Below are positions 8,215-18,750 of a DNA stretch of 64,000 bases, in pieces. The position numbers and the translations under genes were made by a program. How positions within the stretch are numbered: the first letter of the stretch is position 1; every line of letters begins with the position of its first letter. The notes below the pieces were generated by a model. The model searched no databases, was not told the origin of the DNA, and saw nothing but the letters and a program-made list of their open reading frames with translations. Source of the stretch: Acidimicrobiales bacterium (GTDB lineage: Bacteria > Actinomycetota > Acidimicrobiia > Acidimicrobiales > Acidimicrobilacustridaceae); assembly GCA_018401565.1 (NCBI GenBank), contig JAGYKS010000031.1, forward strand, positions 186,001 through 250,000. Direction: 5' to 3'.

Positions 8215-9045
8215 ATGTCCAGCCCGTCGACGTCGATGCCGGTCGAAGAGTCCGGGTTTGACGACCACGCCAGGCGTATCGCCGACCAGGGGTGGACGGT
8301 GGTGCCCGACGCCATTGAGCCCGACCTCATCGCCGCCATCGCCGATGACCTCGACCGGCTCGAGCACGATCTGGACGTGGGCCCGTGCCGCAACGCCTTC
8401 GAGGGCCACAACACCGTGCGCATCTACAACCTGCTGCTCCATGGAGAGAACTTCCAGCGCATCCCGGTGCATCGCGCAATCCTGCCCATCGTGGAGCGGG
8501 TGCTGGATCGGGGGTGCCTCATCTCGAGCCTGTCGTCGATTGCCATCGACCCCGGCGAGACCGCCCAACCCATCCACGCCGACGACCAACTCATCAACCT
8601 CGACAAACCCCACAAGCCGCTGGTGTGCAACACCATGTGGGCCATCACCGACTTCACCGAGGCCAACGGGGCCACCCGGCTGGTGCCCGGCACCCACCTC
8701 GGCGACAGCAACCCCAACCCGTTCGAACACCACGACACCATTGCCGCCGAGATGACCGCCGGCAGCGTGCTGGTGTGGAACGGCAGCCTGTGGCACGGCG
8801 GCGGGGCCAACACCACCGACACACGCCGGGTGGGCATTGCCATGAACTACTGCGCCGGGTTCATCCGCCAGCAGGAAAACCAGCAACTGGGTATCCCAAC
8901 GCAGACCGTGGCCGCATTCGAACCCCGACTGCAGCAACTGGTGGGCTACGACGTGTACCACGGACTCATCGGCCACATTGACAAGAAAAAGCCGACATTC
9001 CTGCTGGGCGGCGAGGGTGACCACCGCATGGTGTGGGACGTGTAG
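8215..9045 (+). CDS. Phytanoyl-CoA dioxygenase (PhyH) family protein
   Basis: 276 residues from ATG 8215 with an AGGGGGTG ribosome site; an upstream in-frame start at 8092 is less likely. The Fe(II)/2-oxoglutarate facial triad is visible as HADD (His-x-Asp) near residue 123 and the distal His in SLWHGGGAN, with the Arg of TRRVGIAM for 2-oxoglutarate. Family members hydroxylate lipids, small molecules or natural-product intermediates; the substrate is unknown. It converges on lgt with no bases between the two stop codons. Confidence 0.82.
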   Translation: MSSPSTSMPVEESGFDDHARRIADQGWTVVPDAIEPDLIAAIADDLDRLEHDLDVGPCRNAFEGHNTVRIYNLLLHGENFQRIPVHRAILPIVERVLDRGCLISSLSSIAIDPGETAQPIHADDQLINLDKPHKPLVCNTMWAITDFTEANGATRLVPGTHLGDSNPNPFEHHDTIAAEMTAGSVLVWNGSLWHGGGANTTDTRRVGIAMNYCAGFIRQQENQQLGIPTQTVAAFEPRLQQLVGYDVYHGLIGHIDKKKPTFLLGGEGDHRMVWDV

Positions 9046-10020
9046 CTAGCCAGTTTCGTCGGCACTGCTCTGGTCGGCACTGCTCTGGTCGGCACTGTCG
9101 TCGTCGGCGCTGCTCTGGCCAGCACCGGCAACCGCGTCGTCACCACCGAACGTGTGCCCGTCGGTGTAGGCATCGTCAACGTCATCGGGACGCCGGCGCA
9201 CGCCGCGCACGGCAAGCACCACGAGCACTCCGGCCATGGCCACCAGGCTCATCCAGATGTTGACCCGCAGGCCGAGCACCACACTGGCGGGGTCGATGCG
9301 CAGCGCTTCCACCCACAGCCGGCCAAGGAAGTAACCGCCGACATACAGAACGAACAGGTTGCCCGGACGCAGCGTGCGTCGGCGGTCGATGGCCAGCAGC
9401 ACCCCCATCAAAGCCAGGTTCCACAGACCTTCGTACAAAAACGTGGGGTGGAAGGTTGCGACGTTGGCGTACTCGGCTGGCCGGTTGGCGGGGTCGATTT
9501 CCAGACCCCACGGCAGGTTGGTGGGCCCGCCGAACAGTTCCTGGTTGAACCAGTTGCCGATGCGCCCGATGGCCTGAGCCAACGGCAGTGCCGGGGCGAC
9601 AACATCAAGCCCCACCGACAGCCGCATCCCCTTGCGCCGGGCCACGAGCAAGCCGACGGCCACACCGGCGGCGATGCCCCCGGGAATGCCCAGCCCGCCC
9701 TTCCAGATGGCCAACGCCCCCATGGGGTCGTCGGGGAAGTACTTCTGCCAGTCGGTGATGACGTGGTAGAGCCGGGCCCCGATGAGTCCGGCCGGCACCG
9801 CCCACAACGCCACCGACGTGATGTCCTCGGGGTCGCCGCCGCGCTCGGCCCACCGCTTGCGGGCCAGCCACACCCCCACCAGCACACCGGCGGCGATGGC
9901 CAGGCCGTAGACCCGGAAGCTGAGCGGACCGAACCCGATCTCGTTGCTCGATGGGCTCGGCAGCGACGCCAGCACCGACCCGACCACCGAGCCGTGCAGT
10001 GCGCCCATCATGGCGACCAT
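9046..10020 (-). CDS. lgt: Prolipoprotein diacylglyceryl transferase
   Basis: 324 residues from ATG 10020, which overlaps the stop of the upstream acyl-CoA dehydrogenase gene (TGATG). It is a polytopic membrane enzyme with the Lgt signature GRIGNWFNQELFGGPT and the HPTFLYEGLWNL segment. It moves diacylglycerol from phosphatidylglycerol to the lipobox Cys of prolipoproteins. Several lipobox proteins are encoded in this window. The C-terminal tail ends in a short SSADQ/SSADD repeat, coded by a tandem tract at about 9058-9115; it is not part of the catalytic fold. Confidence 0.95.
   Translation of the reverse strand: MVAMMGALHGSVVGSVLASLPSPSSNEIGFGPLSFRVYGLAIAAGVLVGVWLARKRWAERGGDPEDITSVALWAVPAGLIGARLYHVITDWQKYFPDDPMGALAIWKGGLGIPGGIAAGVAVGLLVARRKGMRLSVGLDVVAPALPLAQAIGRIGNWFNQELFGGPTNLPWGLEIDPANRPAEYANVATFHPTFLYEGLWNLALMGVLLAIDRRRTLRPGNLFVLYVGGYFLGRLWVEALRIDPASVVLGLRVNIWMSLVAMAGVLVVLAVRGVRRRPDDVDDAYTDGHTFGGDDAVAGAGQSSADDDSADQSSADQSSADETG
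9058..9118. repeat. Short tandem repeat at the lgt 3' end
   Basis: A unit near GCACTGCTCTGGTCG recurs about four times with minor changes. It encodes the SSADQ repeats of the Lgt tail. Such tracts vary in length between strains and are prone to indels. Confidence 0.7.
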
Positions 10021-11812
10021 CAGCGAGACGTGAGCTGTTCGGCGGAGAGTTCCATCAGCTGGCCGGCACCGGTGGTGACCGAGGCCACCAGACCGTGCAC
10101 CTGAGGCAACCACTGCTCACAGAAGAACTTTGCCGTCACCACCTTGGCGGCGGCATCGTCGCCGTCAAGGGCGCAAGCGGCCACGGCCTGGCGGGCCATG
10201 AGCCAACCGGCCACCACCAGCGAGAACATCCGCAGGTAGGGGGTGGCTCCGGCCAGGGCGTCACGGGGGTCGGCCATGCCGTTGGTCATGATCCAGCTCG
10301 GTGGTGGACCCCAACGTGCCAAGCGCGTCAGACAGCGCCGAGCGGATACCGGCCAGGTCGTCGCCACCTGCAGCCAGGTCGGCGTCCACGGCGGCCATGG
10401 TGGCCAGAAGTTCGGTGACTGCCGCCCCGCCACGCAGGCCGAGCTTGCGGCCCACCAGGTCCATGGCCTGGATGCCGTTGGTGCCCTCGTAGATGGTGGT
10501 GATGCGGGCGTCGCGGTAGTGCTGGGGTACGCCGGACTCTTCGATGAAGCCCATGCCGCCGTAGACCTGAATGGCCAGCGACGTGACCTCCACCCCCATG
10601 TCGGTGCACCAGCCCTTGGCCACCGGGATGAGCAGGTCCACGAACTCGGTCTGGGCGGCTCGCACCTCGGGGTCGGGGTGATGACGACTCAAGTCGATGC
10701 CCTCGGCGGTGACGTACACGATGTTGCGCATGGCCTCGGTGAGCGACCGCATGGTGAGCAGCATCCGTCGCACGTCGGGGTGCTCGATGATGAGCGACTG
10801 CTCGCCGGCTGGAGCGCCCGGAGCCCTGCCCTGGTTGCGCTCGGTGGCGTAGGTGAAGGCGTCCTGGTAGGAGCGCTCGGCGAGGCTGAGGCCCTCGAGA
10901 CCCACCGACAGGCGGGCGTTGTTCATCATGGTGAACATGTAGCGCATGCCCTGGTTTTCCTCACCGATGAGGTAGCCCACGGCTCCGCCGTTTTCGCCGT
11001 AGCTCATCACACAGGTGGGGCTGGCCTTGATGCCCATCTTGTGTTCGATCGACACACACCAGGCGTCGTTGCGCTCGCCCAGTGCTGCCGTCGTCGTTGA
11101 CCAGGAACTTGGGCACCACGAAACACGAGATTCCCTTGGTTCCGGGAGGGGCGTCGGGGGTGCGGGCCAGCACCAGATGCACGATGTTGTCGGCCATGTC
11201 GTGCTCGCCGAAGGTGATGTAGATCTTGGTGCCGCTGATCAGGTAGGTGCCGTCACCCTGGGGCACGGCCTTGGTGCGCACCGCTCCCACATCCGATCCG
11301 GCCTGCGGCTCGGTGAGGTTCATGGTGCCGGTCCATTCGCCGGTCACCATGCGGCGCAGGTAGCGCTCCTTGAGCTCCTCGCTGCCGTGTTCGAGCAGCA
11401 GGTCGATGGCGCCCTGGGTGAGCAACGGGGCCATGGAAAACGCCATGTTGGCCGACGAGATGAACTCCTGCAGCACGATGCCCGCAAGCCAGGGGAACCC
11501 GCCGCCGTCGTACGCCGTTGGGAACGGCACACCACCCCAGCCGCCATCCACATACTGCTGGTAGGCGTCGACGAAGCCGTCGGGGGTGCGCACGAGATTG
11601 GTGGCCGGGTCGTGGACGCTGCCCTGCACGTCACCGTTGCGGTTGATGGGGGCGATGACGTCGGCCACGAACCGTGCGTTTTCCTCAAGAGCACCCTTGA
11701 GGGTGTCGGCGTCGATGTGGGAGAACTCGTCGAGGGCACACAACGCGTCGAGATCCACGAGGTTGTCGAGCACAAACGAGATATCGCGCACGGGGGGTCG
11801 GTAGTCAGCCAT
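10020..11812 (-). CDS. Acyl-CoA dehydrogenase (FadE5/DmdC-like), two frameshifts
   Basis: About 597 residues across three frames, with breaks near 11090 and near 10300. The N-terminus (DISFVLDNLVDLDALCALDEF) and the body (MNLTEPQAGSDVGA, SIEHKMGIKASPTC, YGGMGFIEESG, TTIYEGTNGIQAMDLVGRKL) are those of long acyl-CoA dehydrogenases with the extra C-terminal domain seen in FadE5 and DmdC. The FAD-dependent enzyme desaturates acyl-CoA at alpha-beta; the catalytic base is expected at the Glu of YEGTNGIQ. The substrate chain length is unknown. It is translationally coupled to lgt. Both breaks leave good sequence on each side. Confidence 0.88.
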
Positions 11813-11865
11813 GAATGGATCCTAGGCCAGCACCTGCGACGCGCCCCATCTGCGCCGGGGTGCGA

Positions 11866-12108
11866 TCAGTAGTCCTCGGCCTCCATGGCCTGCCAGCGTC
11901 GCACCAGCAAAAAGGCCACCACCGTGCCTGGCAGGGCGATGCCGAACATGGCCACCCACCGCAGCCCGGTGAACAACAGAACCTGCCCCACCACCAGCAG
12001 GACCACGGCGACGGCCACGGCAATGCGGAACTCGCGATTGGCGCGTTGTTTGCCCGACATCGGCGGGTCCTGGGGCGGCTGCCCGTCTGGTGGCGGTTGC
12101 GGCGTCAT
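11866..12108 (-). CDS. Small two-helix membrane protein
   Basis: 80 residues from ATG 12108, starting 4 bases after the stop of the acylase-like gene. A Pro-rich, then basic N-terminus (SGKQRANREFR) is followed by two adjacent membrane helices (VAVAVVLLVVGQVLLFTG and AMFGIALPGTVVAFLLV) and a short acidic end (AEDY). No family was recognised. An in-frame GTG at 12120 is the alternative start. Confidence 0.5.
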   Translation of the reverse strand: MTPQPPPDGQPPQDPPMSGKQRANREFRIAVAVAVVLLVVGQVLLFTGLRWVAMFGIALPGTVVAFLLVRRWQAMEAEDY

Positions 12109-12112
12109 GGAT

Positions 12113-14891
12113 TCATGCACTCCTGGGTCCGGTGACCACCTCAACGCTGTCGGCGGCACTGCTGATGTCGGCGAGGTCGAACATCACCGGCCGCCACGCC
12201 TTGTCGCTGTAGCGGTAGGCCTGGTCGAGGTGGAACGCCGAGGTGGGGTCGGCGGACTGCCCGTGGATGAGCAACGCCTCAGCCGAAACGCCGCTGCTGG
12301 TGAACTCCACCACCATCACGGCACTGGTGCCGGCGTTGACCGGCCGACCCCCCACACGAAGCGAACTTCCACCCCACAGCAACTCCCCCACCTCGTTGCG
12401 CGGCGCCAGTGATGTGATTGCCGCAGACGGGCCGTCGATGTAGGCGGCGATGACGGCGTTGCCGTCACGACCGGTACCGCCGTGAACCGGAATGCGCTCG
12501 CCGCCGCGGTCGGCGAACTGCTGGTCTCGCCAGAACTCGTCAATGTCGAAGCCGGCTGCCCTCACCATGAGTGCTGCCTCAGCCAATGCCACCAACACGG
12601 GATCGACCCGCCGCCTGCCGGAGCCGGGGCCAGGCCAGTTGGAGTGCCGATGGGGTCGTCAGGGTCGAAGTCGGTGGCGAACAGTTGGCCGGCCCGGCGA
12701 AGATCCCCGGGATCGAACGCCGCCAAAAACTCGGTCCACAGCGCCGGGGCCTGGTCTTCGAGATTCCAGGTGCCCCGCCAGCGGTCCAGGAGGCTGCAGA
12801 TCTCCCCCATCGACACCTCCTGAGCCGGCCACAACTGCGTGCCGTTGGCGCCAATACGCGCATCGACGGCGACCACATCGGCTGTCTGACACCGGCTCAC
12901 CACGTCGTCGAGCAACAGGCCCGACACGAGGCCCTGGTTTTCGAGCAGTACGGCCCGCACGTCACTGGCGCCGAGGTTGCGACCATCGACACGGGCCAGG
13001 TCGACCATCTGGGCCACCGCCGACAGGCTGTACCTCGCCCGCGGGCTGAGCGCCTGGCCTTCGGGGCCCACAAGCGGGGAAAACCCGCTCAGGACCACGT
13101 CGTCGTTGGGTAGCCAGTGGGTGTCACCGGTGGCCACCACCCAGTCGCGCACCTTGACCCGGGGCAGCTGCGACCACGGCAGCAGCCCGGCACCCACGGC
13201 GCCGTTGACCTCCTGCCACAGTGACTCCGGCTCGCTACCCACCAGCATCACCGCACCCTGCTCGGCAACTGCGGCCGCCACCGGGTCGCTGACACCGAAC
13301 GCCAACGCCCCCAGCAGACCGGCATCGCTCACTGCCGGGGTGGCCGACGGATCCCCAACCAGGGCCCAACCTGAGGCTGACACCGCCACGGTGACCGTCC
13401 AGCCGGTGGCGCCCACCGTTGCCTGCACGTCGTCCATGTCGGCCAGCGAGCGTGACCGGTTCATCCCCAGAAACTGGTCCACCATGGCGGGACGCACGAG
13501 CGCCGCATCCCGATAGGCGTACGCCCGACGGGTGTCCCAGCCCATGCCCGGCAACGCCACCACCGGGCCGTGCACGGTGGTGTACACCGTGCGTTGCACG
13601 GTGCTGACTGACCCGTCACCGCCGAGCACCTCAACGGCTACCGGCACCGGCGTCATCGGCTGATCGCCGCCACCGAAGCGGTACCTGGTGGGATCGCCTT
13701 CGACCAGGTCCAGCGCCGCATAGGTGAGACGCTGACCGCCCGAGGGCACCTGGGACCAGGCCACCTCGGTGTTGAAACCGCTGAACACTCCGGGCAATCC
13801 CACCAACGACAGGCCGTACACATCGAAGCCACCGGGGCCGGTGACGGCGGTGGGAACCGAGGGTGCGGGGGCGCCAGAATCGCCGCCAGGTCAGTGCCGG
13901 GACGCCGCCGATCGCCGCCAGCGTCGGCGCCGGGTGCAGACCCTGTGGGGGCGTCGACAGGTGCGACGAGGGTGAGATGGTTCTCCCACAGGGCCAACTC
14001 GCCATCCCACGGAAACTGGGTGGCCGAGCCCAGCACCGACGTGGTGTTCCCGGTGGCGGCCCGCCCAAGCGCCCATGCAGTGCCGCCCACCTCAACGGGT
14101 CCAGGCAGCACGACCGGTCCGGCGTCGGACAGGGCGACTGCGGCCTGCCCGGACACCGGGGTTCCGATGACACCTGCACCGTCGGTTGACGGTGCTGTTG
14201 GGGGTTGGGCTGCGGCCACGGCGGCCACCAGGGTGCGCCCGCTGGCCACCATGGCCAGATCGTGGTGATAGGCGACCAGGTCCACAGCGTCGAGCGGACC
14301 CACCCACGGCGCTCCGGCGCACCAGCCCGGCACGTCGGCCACCCCGGTGTCGGCCAGCCAGGCGTTGAACCCGTCGGCGTAGCCCTGCACCATGGCCCGG
14401 GCATCATCACTGAGCGTCGGCCACATCTGGACCGCCCGGGCGCGCAGGTCCCAACTGCGATAAGTGATGTCTGAGTTCAGGTGGACGTCGCCGTCACCGG
14501 CGCCGTGCCATCTCGCCCGCTCCCCGCGCACCTTGACGATCTGGTCGGCAAGCTCGCATCCGCGGTCGTCGCCAATCGCCCAGCCCTGACCGAAGCCCAG
14601 GCTGCCGATGTCGGTGGCGGTGATGTGCGGGATGCCGTGGGCGGTGCGGGTGATGGTGGCAACGTAGGCGCCGTCGCTGAGGGTGGTTGGCGGCTGCTCG
14701 GGGTCCGGCACAGCCTGACTGTCGGCGCTGCACCCCGCAGCAACCAGAGCCACCGCCAACAACGGGACAACCAGTCGTCGCACACGCAGTGGTCGCACCC
14801 GCAGTCGTCGTTCACGTCGCACAAGTCGCCTCGGTGATGGCACGCCGCAAAGCTCCACTTCAGTCGGGCCCATGGGGTGAGTGCCCGTCAC
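12113..14891 (-). CDS. Penicillin-acylase-family lipoprotein, two frameshifts
   Basis: About 925 residues in three frames, with breaks near 13865 and near 12595. GTG 14891 is chosen for a GGAG 5 bases upstream; ATG 14873 is possible. A basic N-terminus leads to a lipobox (LVAAGC), so it is exported and lipidated. The Ntn-hydrolase fold of penicillin/aculeacin acylases is visible: HGIPHITATDIGSLGFGQGW in the alpha chain, then FPWDGELALWENHL and VYGLSLVGLPGVFSGFN. At the chain junction, where the family has a nucleophilic Ser (usually GSNxWA), this protein reads GGTAWALG, so the canonical nucleophile is absent. It may be inactive, or use the neighbouring Thr. Substrates in the family are amides of acyl chains. 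Confidence 0.78.
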
Positions 14892-14972
14892 GATGTCTCC
14901 GATTCCCACCCTACTGCCGGGGTACCTGGGTGCTGTGGTCACCATCGGTGTACCTGCAAGTAACCTGCCGGC

Positions 14973-15755
14973 ATGTCTGCAACCGACCTGTTTTCCATCA
15001 AGGGCAAGACCGCACTGGTAACCGGCGGAAGCCGGGGCATTGGCGCCATGATCGCCCGGGGCTATCTCGAGGCTGGCGCTGCCAGGGTCTACATATCGTC
15101 GCGCAAGGTTGACGAACTCGACGCTGCGGTGGCCGCCTTTGCCGACGTCGGCGAATGCATCGCCATCCCCGCCGACCTGTCACGAGCCGACGAGTGCGAA
15201 CGCCTGGCCGCCGAAGTGACCGAACGCGAGGGTGGCCGTCTGGACATCCTGGTCAACAACGCCGGCGCCAACTGGGGTGCGCCGCTGGCCGACTTCGACG
15301 AAGCGGCCTGGGATCGTGTGCTCAACGTGAACGTCAAGGGCGTGTTCCAGCTCACCCGCCATCTCGCCCCCACGCTGTCGGCCGCAGGCACCCAGCGCGA
15401 CCCGTCCCGGGTGATCAACATCGGGTCCATCGACGGCATCCGGGTTCCCGAGATGGACACGTACTCCTATTCGGCGTCCAAGGCGGCGGTGCACCACATG
15501 ACGCGAGTGCTGGCCAAAAGGCTCGGCCGCGACAACATCACGGTGAACGCCATCGCTCCTGGTCCGTTCGAGTCCAAGATGATGGCAGCCACGCTCGACG
15601 CCTTTCGGCCAATGATCGAGCAGGCCAGCCCGTTTGGTCGCATCGGCGAACCCGATGACATCGCCGGAGCCGCCATCTACCTGGCCTCCCGGGCAACGTC
15701 GTGGGTGACCGGGGTGATCCTGCCCATCGACGGCGGCATGGCCACCACCGTGTGA
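14973..15755 (+). CDS. Short-chain dehydrogenase/reductase (SDR)
   Basis: 260 residues from ATG 14973. Classical SDR features: cofactor loop TGGSRGIG, NNAG at about 94-97, Ser of INIGSIDG, and the catalytic YSASK. The C-terminus (GVILPIDGGMATTV) is typical of the 3-oxoacyl-ACP reductase/glucose dehydrogenase-like branch. An Arg after the first strand (SSRK) suggests NADP(H). The substrate is unknown. It is divergent from the acylase-like gene, 81 bases away. Confidence 0.88.
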   Translation: MSATDLFSIKGKTALVTGGSRGIGAMIARGYLEAGAARVYISSRKVDELDAAVAAFADVGECIAIPADLSRADECERLAAEVTEREGGRLDILVNNAGANWGAPLADFDEAAWDRVLNVNVKGVFQLTRHLAPTLSAAGTQRDPSRVINIGSIDGIRVPEMDTYSYSASKAAVHHMTRVLAKRLGRDNITVNAIAPGPFESKMMAATLDAFRPMIEQASPFGRIGEPDDIAGAAIYLASRATSWVTGVILPIDGGMATTV

Positions 15756-15843
15756 TTCCCGCCTGCGCAGCCAGTTGGCCTGGGCAGCTGGTTTGCCTGA
15801 GCAGCCAATTGACCTGAGCCAGGTTTGGGCTTTGCCCAAAAGG

Positions 15844-15957
15844 TCAGATGAAAAACAGGACCCAGGCCAGCACGCCCAGGGCGAACAACACCCCGACGAT
15901 CACGGCGATGATGACCGGACCCGGACCACGAGACTTGCGGAACTCCCCGAACGCCAC
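15844..15957 (-). CDS. Very small single-helix membrane protein
   Basis: 37 residues from GTG 15957 (GAGG 5 bases upstream): a short basic head (GEFRKSRGPG) and one membrane helix to the end (VIIAVIVGVLFALGVLAWVL). It may instead be the C-terminal part of the small basic protein encoded just upstream, separated from it by a frameshift near 15965, because the open frame continues back past the GTG. No family was recognised. Confidence 0.4.
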   Translation of the reverse strand: MAFGEFRKSRGPGPVIIAVIVGVLFALGVLAWVLFFI

Positions 15958-15964
15958 CAGATCC

Positions 15965-16126
15965 TCACGGTGTCCGACGGCGCAGGTAGGCCTGATTCTC
16001 GGGTGTTCCCGAATGGGGCAGATGGGTGTGCTCTTTGTGCGAGGCCGCCGTCTGGTGCTTTTTGGCCCGGGCTTCGTGGGCCCGTCGGCGGGCGGTGCGC
16101 TGCTTGGCTTTTTTGGACGATGCCAC
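15965..16126 (-). CDS. Small basic protein
   Basis: 53 residues from GTG 16126 with AGGG about 8 bases upstream. The N-terminus is strongly basic (SSKKAKQRTARRRAHEARAKK), followed by a His/Pro stretch (HLPHSGTPENQAYLRRR). The length and composition suggest a nucleic-acid or ribosome-associated protein, or the cytoplasmic head of the membrane segment encoded next to it. No family was recognised. Confidence 0.4.
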   Translation of the reverse strand: MASSKKAKQRTARRRAHEARAKKHQTAASHKEHTHLPHSGTPENQAYLRRRTP

Positions 16127-16243
16127 CCCCGAACCCTACTGCCGGGCCGTCGGGCAGGTGGCGCACCGCAGCTGAGCACGGTTGTCGGGCGTCACCTTGG
16201 CTTCGCCGTTGTGAGTTCGACGGCGCCACGCCACCATAGGGAG

Positions 16244-16857
16244 ATGGATTCCGACGTTCCGGCCGCCGACCCCATCGGTCGTCTCAGCTGCACAGGCCCT
16301 GCTGGCCACGCCCGTGATCGGGGATAGACCGGTTCGCCCAGGCGGTGATTCTCATCGTGAACCACGACGATGACGGAGCCCTGGGCCTGGTGCTGAACGA
16401 GCCCGGGTACGTGGCGGTGGCCGAGACCCTGCCCGTGTGGGCCGACCGCGCCGGCCCACCGGCGCTGGTGTTCATGGGAGGGCCGATGTCAACGGATCGA
16501 GCCCTCGGTTTGGCCCGACTCGATGTCGACACACCCGCCGACCGGGGCGGCCCGGCGTTCACCAGTCTGCCGGGCTGGCCCGACACCGACGACACCGTGG
16601 GTCTGGTCGATCTGTCGGCTGATCCTGGGGATCTGGCGGCGTCGGTGCATTCGGTCCGGGTGTTCGCCGGATATGCGGGTTGGGGTCCCGGGCAACTCGA
16701 GTCCGAACTGTCGGTTGGCGCATGGTGGACCACCGCCGTGCGTGCCGCCGACGTGCTCGGTGACGACCCCAGCGGCCTGTGGACCCGGGTGGTGGCCCGA
16801 CAGCCCGGCTCACGGGCGTTGTTCGCCCGGTTCCCCGGCGATCCCGGCCTGAACTGA
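16244..16857 (+). CDS. YqgE/AlgH (UPF0301) family protein, two frameshifts
   Basis: The main frame from 16345 contains NHDDDGALGLVLNEP, GGPMSTDRALGL and VFAGYAGWGPGQLE, the hallmark of the YqgE/AlgH family (function unsettled). The conserved N-terminus is upstream in two other frames: MDSDVPAADPIGRLS from ATG 16244, then AQALLATPVIGD. Dropping one T at about 16289 and one A at about 16326 joins all three into a normal family N-terminus of about 203 residues in total. This makes a very good case for two inserted bases. Confidence 0.82.
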
Positions 16858-16878
16858 CTGACCACCCGCACCGCTACG

Positions 16879-17760
16879 GTGCGGGGTGTGGATCTGGTCC
16901 CGTCACCCGACACCGCCGAGCTTCATCACATCGCCGCCGGCGCCTACGCCTGGTTGCAGCAACCCCACCGTCACGGGCGACCCAATGCGGGAGTGATTGT
17001 GGACGACACCGGCATCGTGGTGGTTGACACGCTGTTGGTGCCGTCGCAGGCCGAAGCGTTGAACGACGCGCTCACCTCGTTCGGGGTCCCGGTACGAACG
17101 GCGGTGTACACCTCCAGCCACGCCGAGTTCACCGGCGGCTCGGGCACGTTCAGGTTCGCCGCCCGCTACGGCACCCAGCTGACCTCCACGCTGATGGACC
17201 AACCCCCCAACACCGAGGCGTTTCAAGCGACTGCACCCCGAGGTGGCCCACGAGTTCGACGACCTCGACACCCGGCCGGTGAGCCACACGGTGGATGCCG
17301 CGTATGGCTCACCGAAGGTGTGTGCATCGTGCCAACCATCGGCCAGATGGACAGCAACCTGGTGGTGTTCGTGCCGGGCGCCGACACCCTGTTTGCCGGG
17401 GCCATGTGCACGTTCGGGGTCACCCCCAACTGTTTCGACGGGGATCCGCTGGTGTGGGCTGACTCGCTGGGTGACCTGGCCGAGCTGGCCGGCCGCGTCG
17501 TTCCCGGTGTCGGTCACCTTGGCGGCCCCGCTGACCTGCTGGCGCTGCAGGCCTACCTGTGGGCGTGCGCCGAAGCCGACGGTGACGTCAGCCGACTGGC
17601 CAGCGGGCCGTGGCACACCTGGTCAGACCGCCACCTCGACGACGTGAACGTGTGGCGCGCCGCCATGCTGGCCGCCGGTGACCGATCGGTTCCACCAGCG
17701 ATGTTGCGTCCTGCTGGGCCTGGCCTGAGGCTCAGCCCCGCCATCACTCCTCGTTGGTGA
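16879..17760 (+). CDS. MBL-fold hydrolase-like protein with altered metal motif
   Basis: About 293 residues. The start of the fold (LHHIAAGAYAWLQQP, NAGVIVDDTGIVVVDTLL) and the strand-loop VRTAVYTSSHAEFTGGSG match metallo-beta-lactamase-like proteins, but the usual H-x-H-x-D-H is replaced by SSHAEF, so metal binding is doubtful or different. Between about 17222 and 17300 the reading frame slips and returns: frame 2 gives KRLHPEVAHEFDDLDTRP, clearly the better sequence, which implies one extra and one missing base. The C-terminus overlaps the convergent SDR gene by 17 bases. Function unknown. Confidence 0.6.
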   Translation: MRGVDLVPSPDTAELHHIAAGAYAWLQQPHRHGRPNAGVIVDDTGIVVVDTLLVPSQAEALNDALTSFGVPVRTAVYTSSHAEFTGGSGTFRFAARYGTQLTSTLMDQPPNTEAFQATAPRGGPRVRRPRHPAGEPHGGCRVWLTEGVCIVPTIGQMDSNLVVFVPGADTLFAGAMCTFGVTPNCFDGDPLVWADSLGDLAELAGRVVPGVGHLGGPADLLALQAYLWACAEADGDVSRLASGPWHTWSDRHLDDVNVWRAAMLAAGDRSVPPAMLRPAGPGLRLSPAITPRW

Positions 17761-18638
17761 TGCCCACCAGTTCGTCACTGAGTTCCCACAGCCGACGGGC
17801 CGACTGCGGGTCACGTGCGGCGCGCGACGGACTGCGCTGGTGCACGCCGGGCAGGTAGCCACCGCTGAAGTAGGCCCCGGTCACCCCGGTCACCTCGGGT
17901 GAGGCGGCCAGGTACACCAGTGGCTCGGCACCGCGCGAGGCGGTGACCAGAAATGGCCGTGACACCAACAGGCCGATGCGCTCGAAGCCAGACGTGTCGT
18001 CGGCTGAGCCGAACCCGGTGCGCACCGGGCCGGGATGGCAGGCATTGGCCGTCACCCCGGTTCCAACCAGTCGCTGGGCCAGCTCCATGGTGAACAACAC
18101 GTTGGCCAGCTTGGACTCGGCATACACATCAGCTGACCGGTACCCCGAGGCGCGGTCGAGGTCATCCCAGTTCATGCCCCCGCACGGCAAAGCGGTGGGC
18201 CAGTGATGCCACGGTGACCACCCGGGCCGGAGCCGATGCTTCGAGCCGTTCAACCAGCAGGTTGGTCAACAGGTGATGGCCGAGATGATTGCCACCGAAT
18301 GTGGCTTCGAAGCCGTCAACGGTGACCGACCGGTCGCTGAGGATGCCGCCAGCGTTGTTGATGAGGACGTCGATGTGATCGCACGTTGCCAGCAGTTCGT
18401 CAGCTGCCCGGCGCACCGACGCCAGATCACACAGGTCGAGATGCACCAACGACACCGCCTCGCTGCCGGTACGGCGGGTGATCTCCGCCACGGCAGCCTC
18501 ACCGCGGCCCATGTCCCGGGCCGTGATCACCACATCGGCGCCCATGCGTCCAAGTTCCACCGCCGCCTCCAGCCCGATCCCCGAGTTGCCTCCGGTGATC
18601 ACCACTGTCTGACCCGTCATGTCCCACTGATCGCGCAT
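17744..18638 (-). CDS. SDR of the retinol-dehydrogenase-like group, one frameshift
   Basis: About 298 residues across one break in a run of five C at 18177-18181 (minus-strand G5). N-terminal half: VVITGGNSGIGLEAA cofactor site, HLDLCDLASVRRAADEL, LINNAGGI, GGNHLGHHLLTNLL. C-terminal half: MNWDDLDRASGYRS and VYAESKLANVLFTMELA with the catalytic Tyr-Lys. This is the pattern of WW-oxidoreductase/retinol-dehydrogenase-like SDRs, which are NADP-dependent; the substrate is unknown. Start ATG 18638 precedes DQWDMTGQT. It is divergent from rsgA. Confidence 0.85.
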
Positions 18639-18750
18639 GACACGATCATCGCCCACAACAGACCCTGATGCATCGCCGGTCCGCAGATCGTCTGGGGGTG
18701 CCCGAGCACCAGCCGGGGACCGGCCACTCCACCCGGCTACCGTTCGCACG

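Noticed and set aside
7594-9024. Extended 476-codon frame for the peroxidase
   Set aside because: The upstream 320 codons are antisense to the PhyH gene; the peroxidase start at 8082 has a good ribosome site and matches the family length.
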